Of a stretch of 64,000 bases of DNA, positions 42,880 through 52,192 are shown in pieces. The position numbers were made by a program, and so were the translations under genes. The stretch lies in contig NZ_FSQW01000001.1 of the NCBI RefSeq assembly GCF_900128895.1, forward strand, positions 124,001-188,000, given 5' to 3'. Each line of letters opens with the position of its first letter. Within the stretch, counting starts at the first letter, position 1. The notes below the pieces were generated by a model, which ran no database searches, had not been told where the DNA came from, and saw nothing but the letters and a program-made list of their open reading frames with translations. The DNA comes from Parasphingorhabdus marina DSM 22363 (lineage in GTDB: Bacteria > Pseudomonadota > Alphaproteobacteria > Sphingomonadales > Sphingomonadaceae).

Positions 42880-44142
42880 TTATCCTGTTTCCTGCTTCGC
42901 ATTTATCGTTGCGTTTGTTACAGCAGGGTGAATGCGGCGGAACAGGCGCCCTTTTTCAGCCCAAAGCACAACGAGCAGCGCGGCGATCCCGCATAGCAGA
43001 AATCCGACGGACAGCGGCAAAATACTGCCATCAAATTGCAGGCCAATGGCAGCGCCCAGCGTGACCGAGACGCCGGTTCTTGCGAAATTCTGGAAGGAGG
43101 ACGCGACCCCGGCGACGGCGCCGAACGGCTGCATGGCAATCGAGCTGAAATTCGCACCGGTCAGGCCAACCATTCCCATGGTCGGGATCAGCAACAGCGT
43201 GAACAGGACCAGATTCGCCCAGCCCGCAGCGGTGGTCAGCCAGAGGATGGCAGAGACCGAGATGAAGAAGATCAGTGCCGCCTGCGACACGCGGCGCGCG
43301 CCAAAACGCATGACGATCCGGCTGTTCACAAAGCTGCCCAATGACATCGCGGCGGCATTGAGCGCGAATATGTAGACAAAGAGCTCCGGAGCCTCGAACA
43401 GGTCGACAAAGATCTGCTGGGCGGACGCGATATAGGCGAATAGCGGCGCCATCATGAGGCCACTGGCAAGCACATGGCCGAAAGCGTTGCGATGAAAGAT
43501 CACCTGTTTCCAGGCGCTGGTGATCGCCAGGGCCTCGATCGGCGTCTTGTCCTCGGGGCGCAGTGTTTCGGGCAAACGGGCGATGACCCAGAAAAACAGG
43601 ACCAGTCCGGATGCCGACAAGACAAGGAAAATCGCTTTCCAGGGCGCCACGAGCAAGACCAGCTGACCGATCAGCGGTGCGGTGATCGGCACAATCATGA
43701 ACACCATCATGATCGTCGACATCATCCGCGCCATCGCATCGCCTTCAAACCGGTCGCGAATGATGCTGTTGACCAGCACGCCGAGAGCCGACGCCGCCAG
43801 CCCCTGGACAAAGCGGGCCCACAGCAACAGATCATATTCCGGTGCGATCGCGCAGATGACGCCGAAAATGATGTAGATGGCCGTGGTTACCAGCAGTACC
43901 GGCTTGCGACCAAAGCGATCGGCCAGCGACCCGTAAAGAATCGATCCGATCGCCATGCCGTAAATGTAGGAGGAGATGACCCACTGCCGATCATTCTCTC
44001 CGGGCAGGGCGAAATCATCCGAGATCAGGCCAAGGGCCGGCAGCATGATGTCTATCGCCAATGCGTTGAGCGACATCAGGCTCGCCATCAGGACGATCAG
44101 TTCGGTACGGCCGATGGGAAAAGGCAGGTCAGTTTTTTGCAC
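42880..44142 (-). CDS. Bcr/CflA family multidrug efflux MFS transporter
   Basis: About 420 aa with 12 membrane helices. MASLMSLNALAIDIMLPALG and the loop GSLADRFGRKPVLLVTTAIY (MFS motif A) define the drug:H+ antiporter-1 Bcr/CflA type. It should export small drugs using the proton gradient. Start is taken as GTG 44142 (VQKTDLPFPIGRTEL); longer readings would overlap the divergent gene at 44208. It is upstream of and co-directional with DUF2147. Confidence 0.85.
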   Translation of the reverse strand: MQKTDLPFPIGRTELIVLMASLMSLNALAIDIMLPALGLISDDFALPGENDRQWVISSYIYGMAIGSILYGSLADRFGRKPVLLVTTAIYIIFGVICAIAPEYDLLLWARFVQGLAASALGVLVNSIIRDRFEGDAMARMMSTIMMVFMIVPITAPLIGQLVLLVAPWKAIFLVLSASGLVLFFWVIARLPETLRPEDKTPIEALAITSAWKQVIFHRNAFGHVLASGLMMAPLFAYIASAQQIFVDLFEAPELFVYIFALNAAAMSLGSFVNSRIVMRFGARRVSQAALIFFISVSAILWLTTAAGWANLVLFTLLLIPTMGMVGLTGANFSSIAMQPFGAVAGVASSFQNFARTGVSVTLGAAIGLQFDGSILPLSVGFLLCGIAALLVVLWAEKGRLFRRIHPAVTNATINAKQETG

Positions 44143-44207
44143 CGACGCGCTATGGCAAGGAACGCCGGGCAAGGCTATAGCAGAAGTGATAAAGAGGGAC
44201 CGGGACT

Positions 44208-45779
44208 TTGAAGACCAGCTTGTTGTACATGATGATCGCCAGTCTGTTTCTCTCGGCTTATGCGGGCCCTGCGCAGTCCGAAGAACCGGAGCCGGCGCCA
44301 CGCTGCCTCGCGGCCCTGGGTGACAAATGGGGCAAGGACAAAACCGAACTGGCCAGCCGCGAGATTGACGGCAACACAATCGGCTCAGTCGAGGAATTCA
44401 CCCGGCTGACGTCAGTGGCTCCTGCAGAGCTGAAAATGATCCGCGGCGGCGATTTTGCTGGCTGGGACATGGCCGGTCTCGACCTGACCTCGGTTTGTTT
44501 TCAAAAGAGCAAGCTGACGGAGGCCAATCTGGCAGGCGTGTCCGGTTATGGGACCGGATTTGTCGAAACGGACCTGTCCGGAGCGATCCTGCAGGGTGCC
44601 CGCCTTTCGGCCGTGCTGTTCCGGCATGCCGACCTGACCGGCACGCAGGCGCAAGGGGCGGATTTCATCGATGGCCGGTTTGACGGCGGCTGGTTCAAAG
44701 GGGGCATTGCCGGCTGGAATCTCGATGGCGCGAATCTCAGCGGCTTTACATTTGACTGCGGAATCACGCTGGATGATGGCTGCCCTGTCTATCAGGGCGG
44801 CGAACAGGTCAGCATGAAGGGCGCGAACCTGACCGGTGCGACCCTGCACAGCTTTGGCCTGTATGAAGTCGATCTGGCCGGAGCCCGGCTCGACGGCACC
44901 ATTGTCGGGCCCGGGCAGTTACCCTATCTGGCGCGCGCCGATTTTGCCGGAAACCTGGTTTTGCGCGGCGGCGAATTTGATGTCGCGATCACGGCCGCCG
45001 AAGCCCGCCAGCTGATTGAAGCAAATGGCCGGCGGCAGACCGAGGACAGTCAGGCATCCTTTGACTGTGCAAAGGCGCGGACAATCGTCGAAAAGGAAAT
45101 TTGCGGCGAATATCAGTCGGCCTTGCGGGCAGCAGATCGGGATCTGGCGAGCCTCTATACGCGGGCTGTTGCTGCAGATCCGACCCTGCGCGGACCCCAG
45201 CGAGCCTGGCTGAGAAAGCGCAACGCCTGTGCAAAAGATGATTATCCAGCAGATTGCATCCGCCGACGATATTCGGAGCGCAAGGGCGAATTGCTGGGCC
45301 TGATGGGCAGCGATCCCGGACTGGAACCCGGCGGGGAGGCGATTTTTGTTTCGGAAGTACTGCCGCTGCCCGCGGATTTCATCAATAGCCCGTTGCACCA
45401 GAAAATTGCGCTGGCGTTGCTCGGCGGATCGCGCACCCAGACCTGGCTGCGACGGCAGGAAGACGGGTTGTACAATATCAATGGCTGGTCGATCGGGGCC
45501 AATGCCCATACCTGTGGCCTGCGCGCGGATTCGCTCTATCTCGACCAGGAAACCGGCTGGTACAGCGTCGTCTCTGATGGCGATCCGGCGCCAATATTCC
45601 GGCTGATGGATGACCGTATGGAGATTATCGGCAACGGGAAGCCCGACTATGACAAATATCCCACCGTGCCGGACCATGTCAGCTGCGGCGCGCGTGCCAG
45701 TTTTACCGGGATGCGGCGCCTGGACGTTGATGACGCGACCATGGCACGCATCAAATCCTCCTATGTGCCCCGCTACTGA
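44208..45779 (+). CDS. Exported pentapeptide-repeat protein with LprI-like domain
   Basis: 523 aa. Start is TTG 44208 after GAGGGA (alternative ATG 44229), giving signal MKTSLLYMMIASLFLSAYAG. Residues about 80-240 are pentapeptide repeats (DLTSVCFQKSKLTEANLAGV, DLSGAILQGARLSAVLFRHA, ADLTGTQAQGADF). Residues about 287-355 resemble the DUF1311/LprI lysozyme-inhibitor type domain: FDCAKARTIVEKEICGEYQS ... RAWLRKRNACAKDDYPADCI with paired Cys. The C-terminal 160 aa are unassigned. The combination is unusual; it may act in envelope defence (inference). Confidence 0.7.
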   Translation: MKTSLLYMMIASLFLSAYAGPAQSEEPEPAPRCLAALGDKWGKDKTELASREIDGNTIGSVEEFTRLTSVAPAELKMIRGGDFAGWDMAGLDLTSVCFQKSKLTEANLAGVSGYGTGFVETDLSGAILQGARLSAVLFRHADLTGTQAQGADFIDGRFDGGWFKGGIAGWNLDGANLSGFTFDCGITLDDGCPVYQGGEQVSMKGANLTGATLHSFGLYEVDLAGARLDGTIVGPGQLPYLARADFAGNLVLRGGEFDVAITAAEARQLIEANGRRQTEDSQASFDCAKARTIVEKEICGEYQSALRAADRDLASLYTRAVAADPTLRGPQRAWLRKRNACAKDDYPADCIRRRYSERKGELLGLMGSDPGLEPGGEAIFVSEVLPLPADFINSPLHQKIALALLGGSRTQTWLRRQEDGLYNINGWSIGANAHTCGLRADSLYLDQETGWYSVVSDGDPAPIFRLMDDRMEIIGNGKPDYDKYPTVPDHVSCGARASFTGMRRLDVDDATMARIKSSYVPRY

Positions 45780-46932
45780 CGCCCCGTTCCCGGAAGCCGG
45801 TCCCGACAGCGATCTGGTCGCCGATACCGGAATCCGCAAGATTATCCATATCGACATGGATGCGTTTTTCGCGAGTGTGGAACAGCGCGACGATCCGGAC
45901 CTTCGCGGCAAGCCGGTGGCGGTTGGCGGGTCTTCTGAACGCGGTGTGGTGGCAGCGGCCTCTTATGAAGCGCGGCAGTTCGGAGTGAAGTCCGCGATGC
46001 CGTCGGTGATCGCCAAGCGCCGCTGTCCGGACCTGATCTTCGTGAAGCACCGGTTTGACGTCTACAAGCAGGTGTCGCGGCAGATTCGCGAGATTTTCCG
46101 GATGCACAGCGATCTTGTCGAACCGCTGTCGCTGGACGAGGCCTATATTGACGTGACGCCGCAAAATGGCGGCGACAAGATGGGGATCGGTAATGCCACC
46201 CGGATCGCCGAGATGATCCGCGCGGAGATCAAGGCACAGACCGGGCTGACCGCCAGTGCCGGCGTCAGCTACAACAAGTTCATCGCCAAGATCGCCTCCG
46301 ACCAGAACAAGCCCGATGGCATGTGCGTGATCAAGCCGCATCAGGGCGCGGCCTTTGTCGCCCAGTTGCCGGTGCGCCGCTTCTTTGGCGTGGGGCCGAA
46401 AACGGCGGAACGCATGGCAAAGCTCAATATTCATACCGGTGCAGACCTCAAGGCTCAGTCGGAAGAATTTCTGCGCCAGCATTTCGGCAAGTCCGCCGGG
46501 TATCTCTATCGGGCGTCGCGTGGTGTGGACCATCGTCAGGTCAAGCCGAACCGGATTCGCAAATCCGTTGGCGGTGAGCGCACCTATGGCACGGATCTGG
46601 CGAGCGAAACTGACCTGCAGGAGGCAATGGAAAAGATCATCGATATTGTCTGGAACAGCATCGAAAAATCCGGCGCGCGCGGACGGACCGTGACGCTGAA
46701 GGCCAAATATGCCGATTTTCGCCAGATTACCCGGTCAAAATCGGTCGATCATTATGTCGCGGACAAGGCGGAGTTCGCGGCACTTGGCCGGGAGCTGCTG
46801 GCGAGCATCATGCCGGTGGAAAACGGCATTCGCCTGCTCGGGCTGACGCTCGCCAATCTCGAAGGGGCTGATGCTGCCGACGGCGAACCCGAAACCAGCG
46901 GAGAGACCGGGCAGGCGGCGTTTGAATTTTGA
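45763..46932 (+). CDS. dinB: DNA polymerase IV (Y family)
   Basis: 389 aa error-prone polymerase for lesion bypass. Catalytic carboxylates are in IIHIDMDAFFASVEQ (motif I) and SLDEAYIDVT (motif III); the steric region VAVGGSSERGVVAAASYEAR and the GVSYNKFIAKIASDQNKP segment are typical. The start at ATG 45763 overlaps the end of the previous gene by 17 nt; it is chosen because later Met codons lie inside motif I, although no ribosome site is clear. The C-terminus ends GQAAFEF, resembling a clamp-binding motif (QxxF/LF). Confidence 0.93.
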   Translation: MCPATDAPFPEAGPDSDLVADTGIRKIIHIDMDAFFASVEQRDDPDLRGKPVAVGGSSERGVVAAASYEARQFGVKSAMPSVIAKRRCPDLIFVKHRFDVYKQVSRQIREIFRMHSDLVEPLSLDEAYIDVTPQNGGDKMGIGNATRIAEMIRAEIKAQTGLTASAGVSYNKFIAKIASDQNKPDGMCVIKPHQGAAFVAQLPVRRFFGVGPKTAERMAKLNIHTGADLKAQSEEFLRQHFGKSAGYLYRASRGVDHRQVKPNRIRKSVGGERTYGTDLASETDLQEAMEKIIDIVWNSIEKSGARGRTVTLKAKYADFRQITRSKSVDHYVADKAEFAALGRELLASIMPVENGIRLLGLTLANLEGADAADGEPETSGETGQAAFEF

Positions 46933-46977
46933 TCTCTCCTCCAGCGGGAGGCAGATCGACGGCCCCTATGCGCTCTT

Positions 46978-47124
46978 GTGCCCCCGCGCAGGCGGGGGTC
47001 CATCTCCTGCCGGCGCGACTTGATGCCTGAGAGATGGAAGCGCGGGACTTTCCGGCAGGACAAATCAGCCCGCTGGCAATGTTACGATACAATCGGAGAT
47101 GGGCCCCCGCCTGCGCGGGGGCAC
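46978..47124. repeat. Palindromic REP-like element behind dinB
   Basis: Two 30-nt arms (46978-47007 and 47095-47124) are inverted copies with one mismatch; their cores are CCCCCGCGCAGGCGGGGG and CCCCCGCCTGCGCGGGGG, each itself palindromic. The element occupies the space between the convergent dinB and TonB-receptor genes. It belongs to a widespread class of intergenic repeats of proteobacteria in which the translations read PAQAGAH or RLRGG. Confidence 0.8.
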
Positions 47125-47150
47125 GTCCATATGGAAATTTGCGACCTGAC

Positions 47151-49499
47151 CTAGAATTTGAAGCCGGCCTCAATCCCCCAGATCCGCGGCTCGTTGACGA
47201 AGCCGGTCAGGTTGTTGAAGTCGATACCACCAACTGCGGATTCGTCATTGGTAATGTTCCGGACAAAGGCGGCAAAGTCATAGCTGTCGGTCTGGTAACC
47301 GATGCGCAGACCGCCTTCGAGCTGGCCGGCATCCTGGAATTCGACGGACTCATAGAGGAAGAAGTTGATCTTCGAGCGGTAGGACCAGTCGGTATAGGCA
47401 TAGACTTCGCCATCACCGACCGGGAAGCCATAGCGGGCCGTCCAGTTGGCGATCCAGCGCGGGCTCTGCGGCAGGCTGTTGCCGTCAATATTGACAATCG
47501 CTGCCGAGAAGGGCGCCGCCGCGACCACAATGGGGTCAAGGATGGTACAAAGCGATACGTCCGGGAAGGTGTCGACCCGGGTCGCGCCACAGGCGGCCGT
47601 AGTCAGGCCATCATCCCGGATTTCGGTATTGTTGTAGCTAAGGCTGGCGCTGAGCAGCAGTTCCGGAACCGGCTTGAATTCGGCATCCATCTCGAAGCCA
47701 TAGCCGCGGACATTGTCGGCGTTGATCAACCGGTTGGCATTGACGCCGCCGCCGACAGCGGTCAGCTGTGCGTCATTGAGATTGTAGAGGAAACCGTTGA
47801 AATTGATCCGGCCACGCCCATCCAGGATCGTCGCCTTCACACCGGCTTCATAGGACTGGATGGTCTCTGAATCACCGATAGTCACCCCGTCTTCCAGTGG
47901 CGTAGCGGTGGCGGGCGGGAACAGGATCCGGCCCTGAATGCTCGGCGCGCGATAGCCGCGGGCGACCCGTGCATAGAGATTGACATCGTCGCTGGCGGCA
48001 TAGGTGACGCTGGCATCCCAGGTGATATTGTCATCGCTGACCGAACGGGTAACAGTGCCCAACGGGTTTTGCAGGAAGCCTGGGAATTGCGTATCGAGCG
48101 AGCGGACGACGCTATAGTCGCGCTCATCATCATTGTAACGCAGGCCGCCGGACAGGCTGAGCTGGTCGGTCAGTTCAACGGTGACTGCCCCGAAAATTCC
48201 GAACGCTTCACTGGACTGGCGTTGGCGCACAAAGATATTCGGCCCGCCTACAGGGTTGTTCGGATCGCCAAGGGTCGAGAAATTGGTGCTGTCGATGCGC
48301 AGGTCTTCATCAAAATAGAAGAACCCGAGCTGATAGCTGACCGGGCCGTCGCCATTGCTTTCCAGCCGTACTTCCTGCGTGAACTGGGTCAGGAACGGCA
48401 CGGCATCCCGGGTTTCGGCAGTAAACGGGATATCGCCCGGACCGAACAGCGCAGGCGGGAGGAAATTGGCGCCAAAACCGCCATCGACATCGCCGACCGA
48501 GGTCGCATCACCGCCCCACAGGCTGGTCACCGAAATCAACGATACGGGACCCAGATCATGGGTATAGCGGGCGGCCACATTATAGGTCTCGACCTTTTGT
48601 TCATTCTGCCCGTCCACCGAGACCGCATCCCGGTCGAAATTGGCGTTCAGACCCGACTGGCCGCGGGTAAAGACATTGGCGCGGAAAACCCGGGCCGTAC
48701 CATCGAGATCTCGATATTGTCCGGTCAGGAGCAATTCCTGTTCATCGCTCGGCGTGAACAACAGCTGGCCGCGAACCGCGAATTCTTCATATCCCTCAAG
48801 CGCATTTTCTTCCGGCGCATTGGGGTTGGTGTTGTCGACCCAGTCATCCTGGCGCTGGAACAGCATCGATATACGGGCGGAAAGCGTGTCGTCGACCAGC
48901 GGCAAAGTGACTGCACCCTGGGCATTGATCGCATTGAACCGGCCATAGCTGATCCGGCCATAGCCGTTGACGTCATTGCTCGGTTTGACCGAGTCAAATT
49001 TCACGATACCAGCCGGGGTATTGCGGCCAAACAGGGTGCCTTGCGGTCCGCGCAGCACTTCAACCCGGTCGAGATCGAAGACGGGAAAGCCCTTGAGGAT
49101 CGGGTTTTCCAGGACGACGTCATCATAGACCAGGCTGACCGGCTGGGCAGCGTTGAAATCAAAGTCGGTATTGCCGAGACCGCGAATGTAGAAACGCGGG
49201 AAGGTCCGGCCGAAGGAGGATTCGACCACCAGGCTGGGCACCCGGGCCGACAGTGCCCGGACATCCTGCCCGCCGGAACCGATCGCGGCGAGCTTGTCAT
49301 CGCTCAGCGTCGAGATTGACAGCGGTACATCCTGCAGATTTTCTTCCCGCCGCTGTGCGGTGACCACGATAACGCCGAGTCCGTCGGTATTTTCAGCAGC
49401 GCTTTGCTCCTGAGCCAGAGCCGGCTGTGCCAGACCCGCAGTGAGCAAGGCACCTGCCAGAGCAGTGCGGGAAATGATGGTACGAGAAATGCGGTGCAT
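47151..49499 (-). CDS. TonB-dependent receptor
   Basis: 782 aa. Signal peptide MHRISRTIISRTALAGALLT ... ALA; start at 49499 has GGGGA in front, whereas an extension to 49607 has none. Plug domain: ENLQDVPLSISTLSDDKL, FPRFYIRGLGNTDFDFN, VEVLRGPQGTLFGRNTPAGI; C-terminal beta-barrel ends with AGFKF. It imports a siderophore or other large solute across the outer membrane using TonB. The substrate class cannot be read; sphingomonads hold dozens of such receptors. A hairpin (49541-49558) lies in its leader. Confidence 0.92.
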   Translation of the reverse strand: MHRISRTIISRTALAGALLTAGLAQPALAQEQSAAENTDGLGVIVVTAQRREENLQDVPLSISTLSDDKLAAIGSGGQDVRALSARVPSLVVESSFGRTFPRFYIRGLGNTDFDFNAAQPVSLVYDDVVLENPILKGFPVFDLDRVEVLRGPQGTLFGRNTPAGIVKFDSVKPSNDVNGYGRISYGRFNAINAQGAVTLPLVDDTLSARISMLFQRQDDWVDNTNPNAPEENALEGYEEFAVRGQLLFTPSDEQELLLTGQYRDLDGTARVFRANVFTRGQSGLNANFDRDAVSVDGQNEQKVETYNVAARYTHDLGPVSLISVTSLWGGDATSVGDVDGGFGANFLPPALFGPGDIPFTAETRDAVPFLTQFTQEVRLESNGDGPVSYQLGFFYFDEDLRIDSTNFSTLGDPNNPVGGPNIFVRQRQSSEAFGIFGAVTVELTDQLSLSGGLRYNDDERDYSVVRSLDTQFPGFLQNPLGTVTRSVSDDNITWDASVTYAASDDVNLYARVARGYRAPSIQGRILFPPATATPLEDGVTIGDSETIQSYEAGVKATILDGRGRINFNGFLYNLNDAQLTAVGGGVNANRLINADNVRGYGFEMDAEFKPVPELLLSASLSYNNTEIRDDGLTTAACGATRVDTFPDVSLCTILDPIVVAAAPFSAAIVNIDGNSLPQSPRWIANWTARYGFPVGDGEVYAYTDWSYRSKINFFLYESVEFQDAGQLEGGLRIGYQTDSYDFAAFVRNITNDESAVGGIDFNNLTGFVNEPRIWGIEAGFKF

Positions 49500-49540
49500 G
49501 ATGATCCCCAATGACGAAAATGAAAACAGGTTCGAGAAAC

Positions 49541-49558
49541 CGGCTCGTCTGCGAGCCG
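49541..49558. promoter_or_regulatory. Leader hairpin of the TonB receptor gene
   Basis: CGGCTCG - TCTG - CGAGCCG, a perfect 7-bp stem, ends 42 nt upstream of the receptor ATG. The 230-nt gap 49500-49731 between the divergent receptor and the gene at 49732 has no other clear signal. Confidence 0.3.
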
Positions 49559-49731
49559 TCATTGGGACAAAAGCCTGAACGCCCTTGGCGATTCCGGTCA
49601 AGCTCACACTGGTGTCAGCGGCTGGAATCCGGTCGATTCACAAGCGACTGTTGCACTTGCGTTACAATGATAGTGGCTGACAGGACATATCCCGCTTTCA
49701 TTGCCAACGATCGGCTTCTATCTCTGAACGC

Positions 49732-50721
49732 ATGAAGAGACTATTTTGTAAATTCGCCGCCGGTCTGATGCTCGGTTCGCTTGCCACTTCGATTTCCGCT
49801 CAGAGTGAAACACCTGATAGGGATAAATCGGTTGATCAGGAAGCTGAAACGGTCGTCATTCCTTTCGCACCTGCAACCGGCGTGGACATGCTGTACGAGA
49901 TTACGCGTGACAAAGGCGACGCAAAAATCCAGAAAATGCAGCAAAAAGTCAGATTCACCAGGTCGGAAGAGGGTTATGTTATGACCGTGATTCCTGTCGC
50001 GGTTTTGATCAATGGTGAAATGACAAGTTTCAGCCCTTTTTCAGAAGAGATCGAGCGGATGTCGCCGTTCTCGAAGGAAATAAGCTATGATCTGGCAAGT
50101 GATGGCACAATTCTTCGGATGCGAGATTGGGAACAATTGAAGCAGAATCTTCAATCTCCGCAAGGAGGTCTGCGTTCAGTCATGCAAGGTACGACCGATG
50201 GCGATGATGCCGACGCACAGTTAGCAGAGAAGGTTACGCTGTTCTTCTCGCGCATGACGTCAGAACAGGCTGCCAACTATTTCCTCAAAGACTGGATTCC
50301 CGTGTTGGGATATGGCGGTCTGGAGCTGGAGCTGGATGTAGATTATGAAGCTGATACCAGCATGGATTTTGGCGGCGTTCCGGTCCCGGCGAAAAGTTTG
50401 CTCGGGCTGAGTCGGGATCAAGACAGCGATACTCTGATCTATTTTGAGCAGACAAATGCGGGTAAATCAGACCAAGAAAATGAGATGTTTTCGGATTTTG
50501 AGAAACTGATGGAAGGGATGTTCGACGGCGATCAGGAAAAATTGGAACAATTTCAAAAGACGATGAAGCAACTTCAGAAGGCCAACGTTACTCAAAGCGT
50601 CAATGCCCGATTTGATGACAAAACAGGCATGCCAATTTCGTTTGAAGGCATCAGTTCGATGAGCTTCGAATCCGGTGAGAACTTTAGGAGAATCACCACC
50701 ATCACTCTGCTTTCCAAATAA
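49732..50721 (+). CDS. Exported protein of unknown function
   Basis: 329 aa. Signal peptide MKRLFCKFAAGLMLGSLATSISA; the rest is a soluble, mixed alpha/beta protein with YEITRDKGDAKIQKMQQKVR, VTLFFSRMTSEQAANYFLKD and a charged helical stretch (LEQFQKTMKQLQKANVTQSV). No family was recognised. Codon and amino acid use (more Lys, Asn and AT-rich codons) is somewhat unlike the neighbours, which may point to recent acquisition. Divergent from the receptor and convergent to gshA. Confidence 0.72.
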   Translation: MKRLFCKFAAGLMLGSLATSISAQSETPDRDKSVDQEAETVVIPFAPATGVDMLYEITRDKGDAKIQKMQQKVRFTRSEEGYVMTVIPVAVLINGEMTSFSPFSEEIERMSPFSKEISYDLASDGTILRMRDWEQLKQNLQSPQGGLRSVMQGTTDGDDADAQLAEKVTLFFSRMTSEQAANYFLKDWIPVLGYGGLELELDVDYEADTSMDFGGVPVPAKSLLGLSRDQDSDTLIYFEQTNAGKSDQENEMFSDFEKLMEGMFDGDQEKLEQFQKTMKQLQKANVTQSVNARFDDKTGMPISFEGISSMSFESGENFRRITTITLLSK

Positions 50722-50733
50722 CAAAAACGGCCT

Positions 50734-52107
50734 TCAAAAACTCATTTCCGGATAGATTTTCGACAGGTCCCCGTTCCACTCACCATGATAGAGATCGAGC
50801 AATTGCTGTGCCGGGGATTTGCCTTTGGCGACCACGTCGCGCAGCGGGTCGAGAAAGCCGGTCTCGTTGTCGCCGCTGGTGTTGAGCCGACCGCGCGCGG
50901 TCAGGCCGGCGGATGCGATATCAAGTACTTCTCCGGCGAGATCGAGCAATTTGCGGCCGCCGGGAATGGCCGCATCCAGCCCCTCTTTCGGCACGGCATT
51001 ACGCAGCGCCTCGCGTTCGTCCATCGACCAGTGCCTGACCAGATCCCAGGCCGCATCCAGTGCGGTCTGGTCGTAAAGCAGCCCGACCCAAAAGGCCGGC
51101 AGTGCACAAATCCGGTGCCAGGGGCCGCCATCGGCCCCGCGCATTTCCAGAAAGCTCTTCAGCCGCACCTCGGGAAAGGCCGTGGACAGATGGTCGTTCC
51201 AGTCCGCCATGGTGGGCTTCTCACCCGGCACAACCGACAGGTCACCCTTGAGAAAATCCCGAAAGCTGAGCCCGGCGGCGTCGATATATTTCCCGTCGCG
51301 GAAGACGAAATACATCGGCACGTCGAGCATGTACTGGACATAGCGTTCATAGCCGAACCCGTCCTCGAAAACGAACGGCAGCATCCCGGTGCGATGCGGA
51401 TCGGTGTCCGACCAGATATGGCTGCGATAGGAGAGATAGCCGTTGGGCTTGCCTTCGGTGAAGGGCGAGCTGGCAAACAGCGCCGTCGCGAGGGGCTGCA
51501 GCGCCAGTCCGACACGGAATTTCTGCGCCATGTCGGCTTCGCTGGCATAATCAAGATTGACCTGGATGGTGCACGTCCGGAGCATCATGTCGAGGCCGAG
51601 ATTGCCGACCCGCGGCATGTGGTTCAGCATGATGCCATAGCGACCCTTGGGCATGATCGGCAGCTCATCCCGGGTCTTGTCGGGCCACATGCCCATGCCC
51701 AGAAAACCCTTGCCGGTTTTCGCGCCAATGGCCTTCACCTGCTCAAGATGCCGTCCGGTTTCGTTGCAGGTCTGATGCAGATTTTCCAGCGGCGCGCCGG
51801 ATAGCTCCAGCTGGCCCGCCGGTTCCAGACTGACGGTGCCATCATCGCCCGCCATCGCGATGACCTTTCCGTTCTCTTCGACCGGCTTCCAGCCAAATTC
51901 CTGCAGCGCCAGCAGCAAGTCTCGTATGCCGCCCGGCTCTTCGTAAGAAGGTGCGTGAAAATCATCGGTACAATAGACGAATTTCTCGTGTTCGGTTCCG
52001 ATCCGCCACTGGTCCCGGGGCTTTTCGCCACCGACCATGGGTTCGATGAGCTGGCTGATATCCTCGATCAGAGGATCGTTGCTATTTGAAACCTGTCTCG
52101 TGCTCAT
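50734..52107 (-). CDS. gshA: Glutamate-cysteine ligase
   Basis: 457 aa. First step of glutathione synthesis, joining Glu and Cys with ATP. The plant/alphaproteobacterial type is recognised by QWRIGTEHEKFVYC, DGTVSLEPAGQLELSGAPLE, RTCTIQVNLDYASEADMAQK and ALQPLATALFASSPFTEGKP. Start at 52107. It converges with the unknown exported gene (12 nt between stops). The glutathione synthetase gene is not in the window. Confidence 0.94.
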   Translation of the reverse strand: MSTRQVSNSNDPLIEDISQLIEPMVGGEKPRDQWRIGTEHEKFVYCTDDFHAPSYEEPGGIRDLLLALQEFGWKPVEENGKVIAMAGDDGTVSLEPAGQLELSGAPLENLHQTCNETGRHLEQVKAIGAKTGKGFLGMGMWPDKTRDELPIMPKGRYGIMLNHMPRVGNLGLDMMLRTCTIQVNLDYASEADMAQKFRVGLALQPLATALFASSPFTEGKPNGYLSYRSHIWSDTDPHRTGMLPFVFEDGFGYERYVQYMLDVPMYFVFRDGKYIDAAGLSFRDFLKGDLSVVPGEKPTMADWNDHLSTAFPEVRLKSFLEMRGADGGPWHRICALPAFWVGLLYDQTALDAAWDLVRHWSMDEREALRNAVPKEGLDAAIPGGRKLLDLAGEVLDIASAGLTARGRLNTSGDNETGFLDPLRDVVAKGKSPAQQLLDLYHGEWNGDLSKIYPEMSF

Positions 52108-52192
52108 GGATTGCGTTTAGGCAAGTGTCCGAATTATCGCTAGAAATATTTTTTTCGTGCGGAAAAAGAAAATGCGTGAGGGGAGTGTTTGT

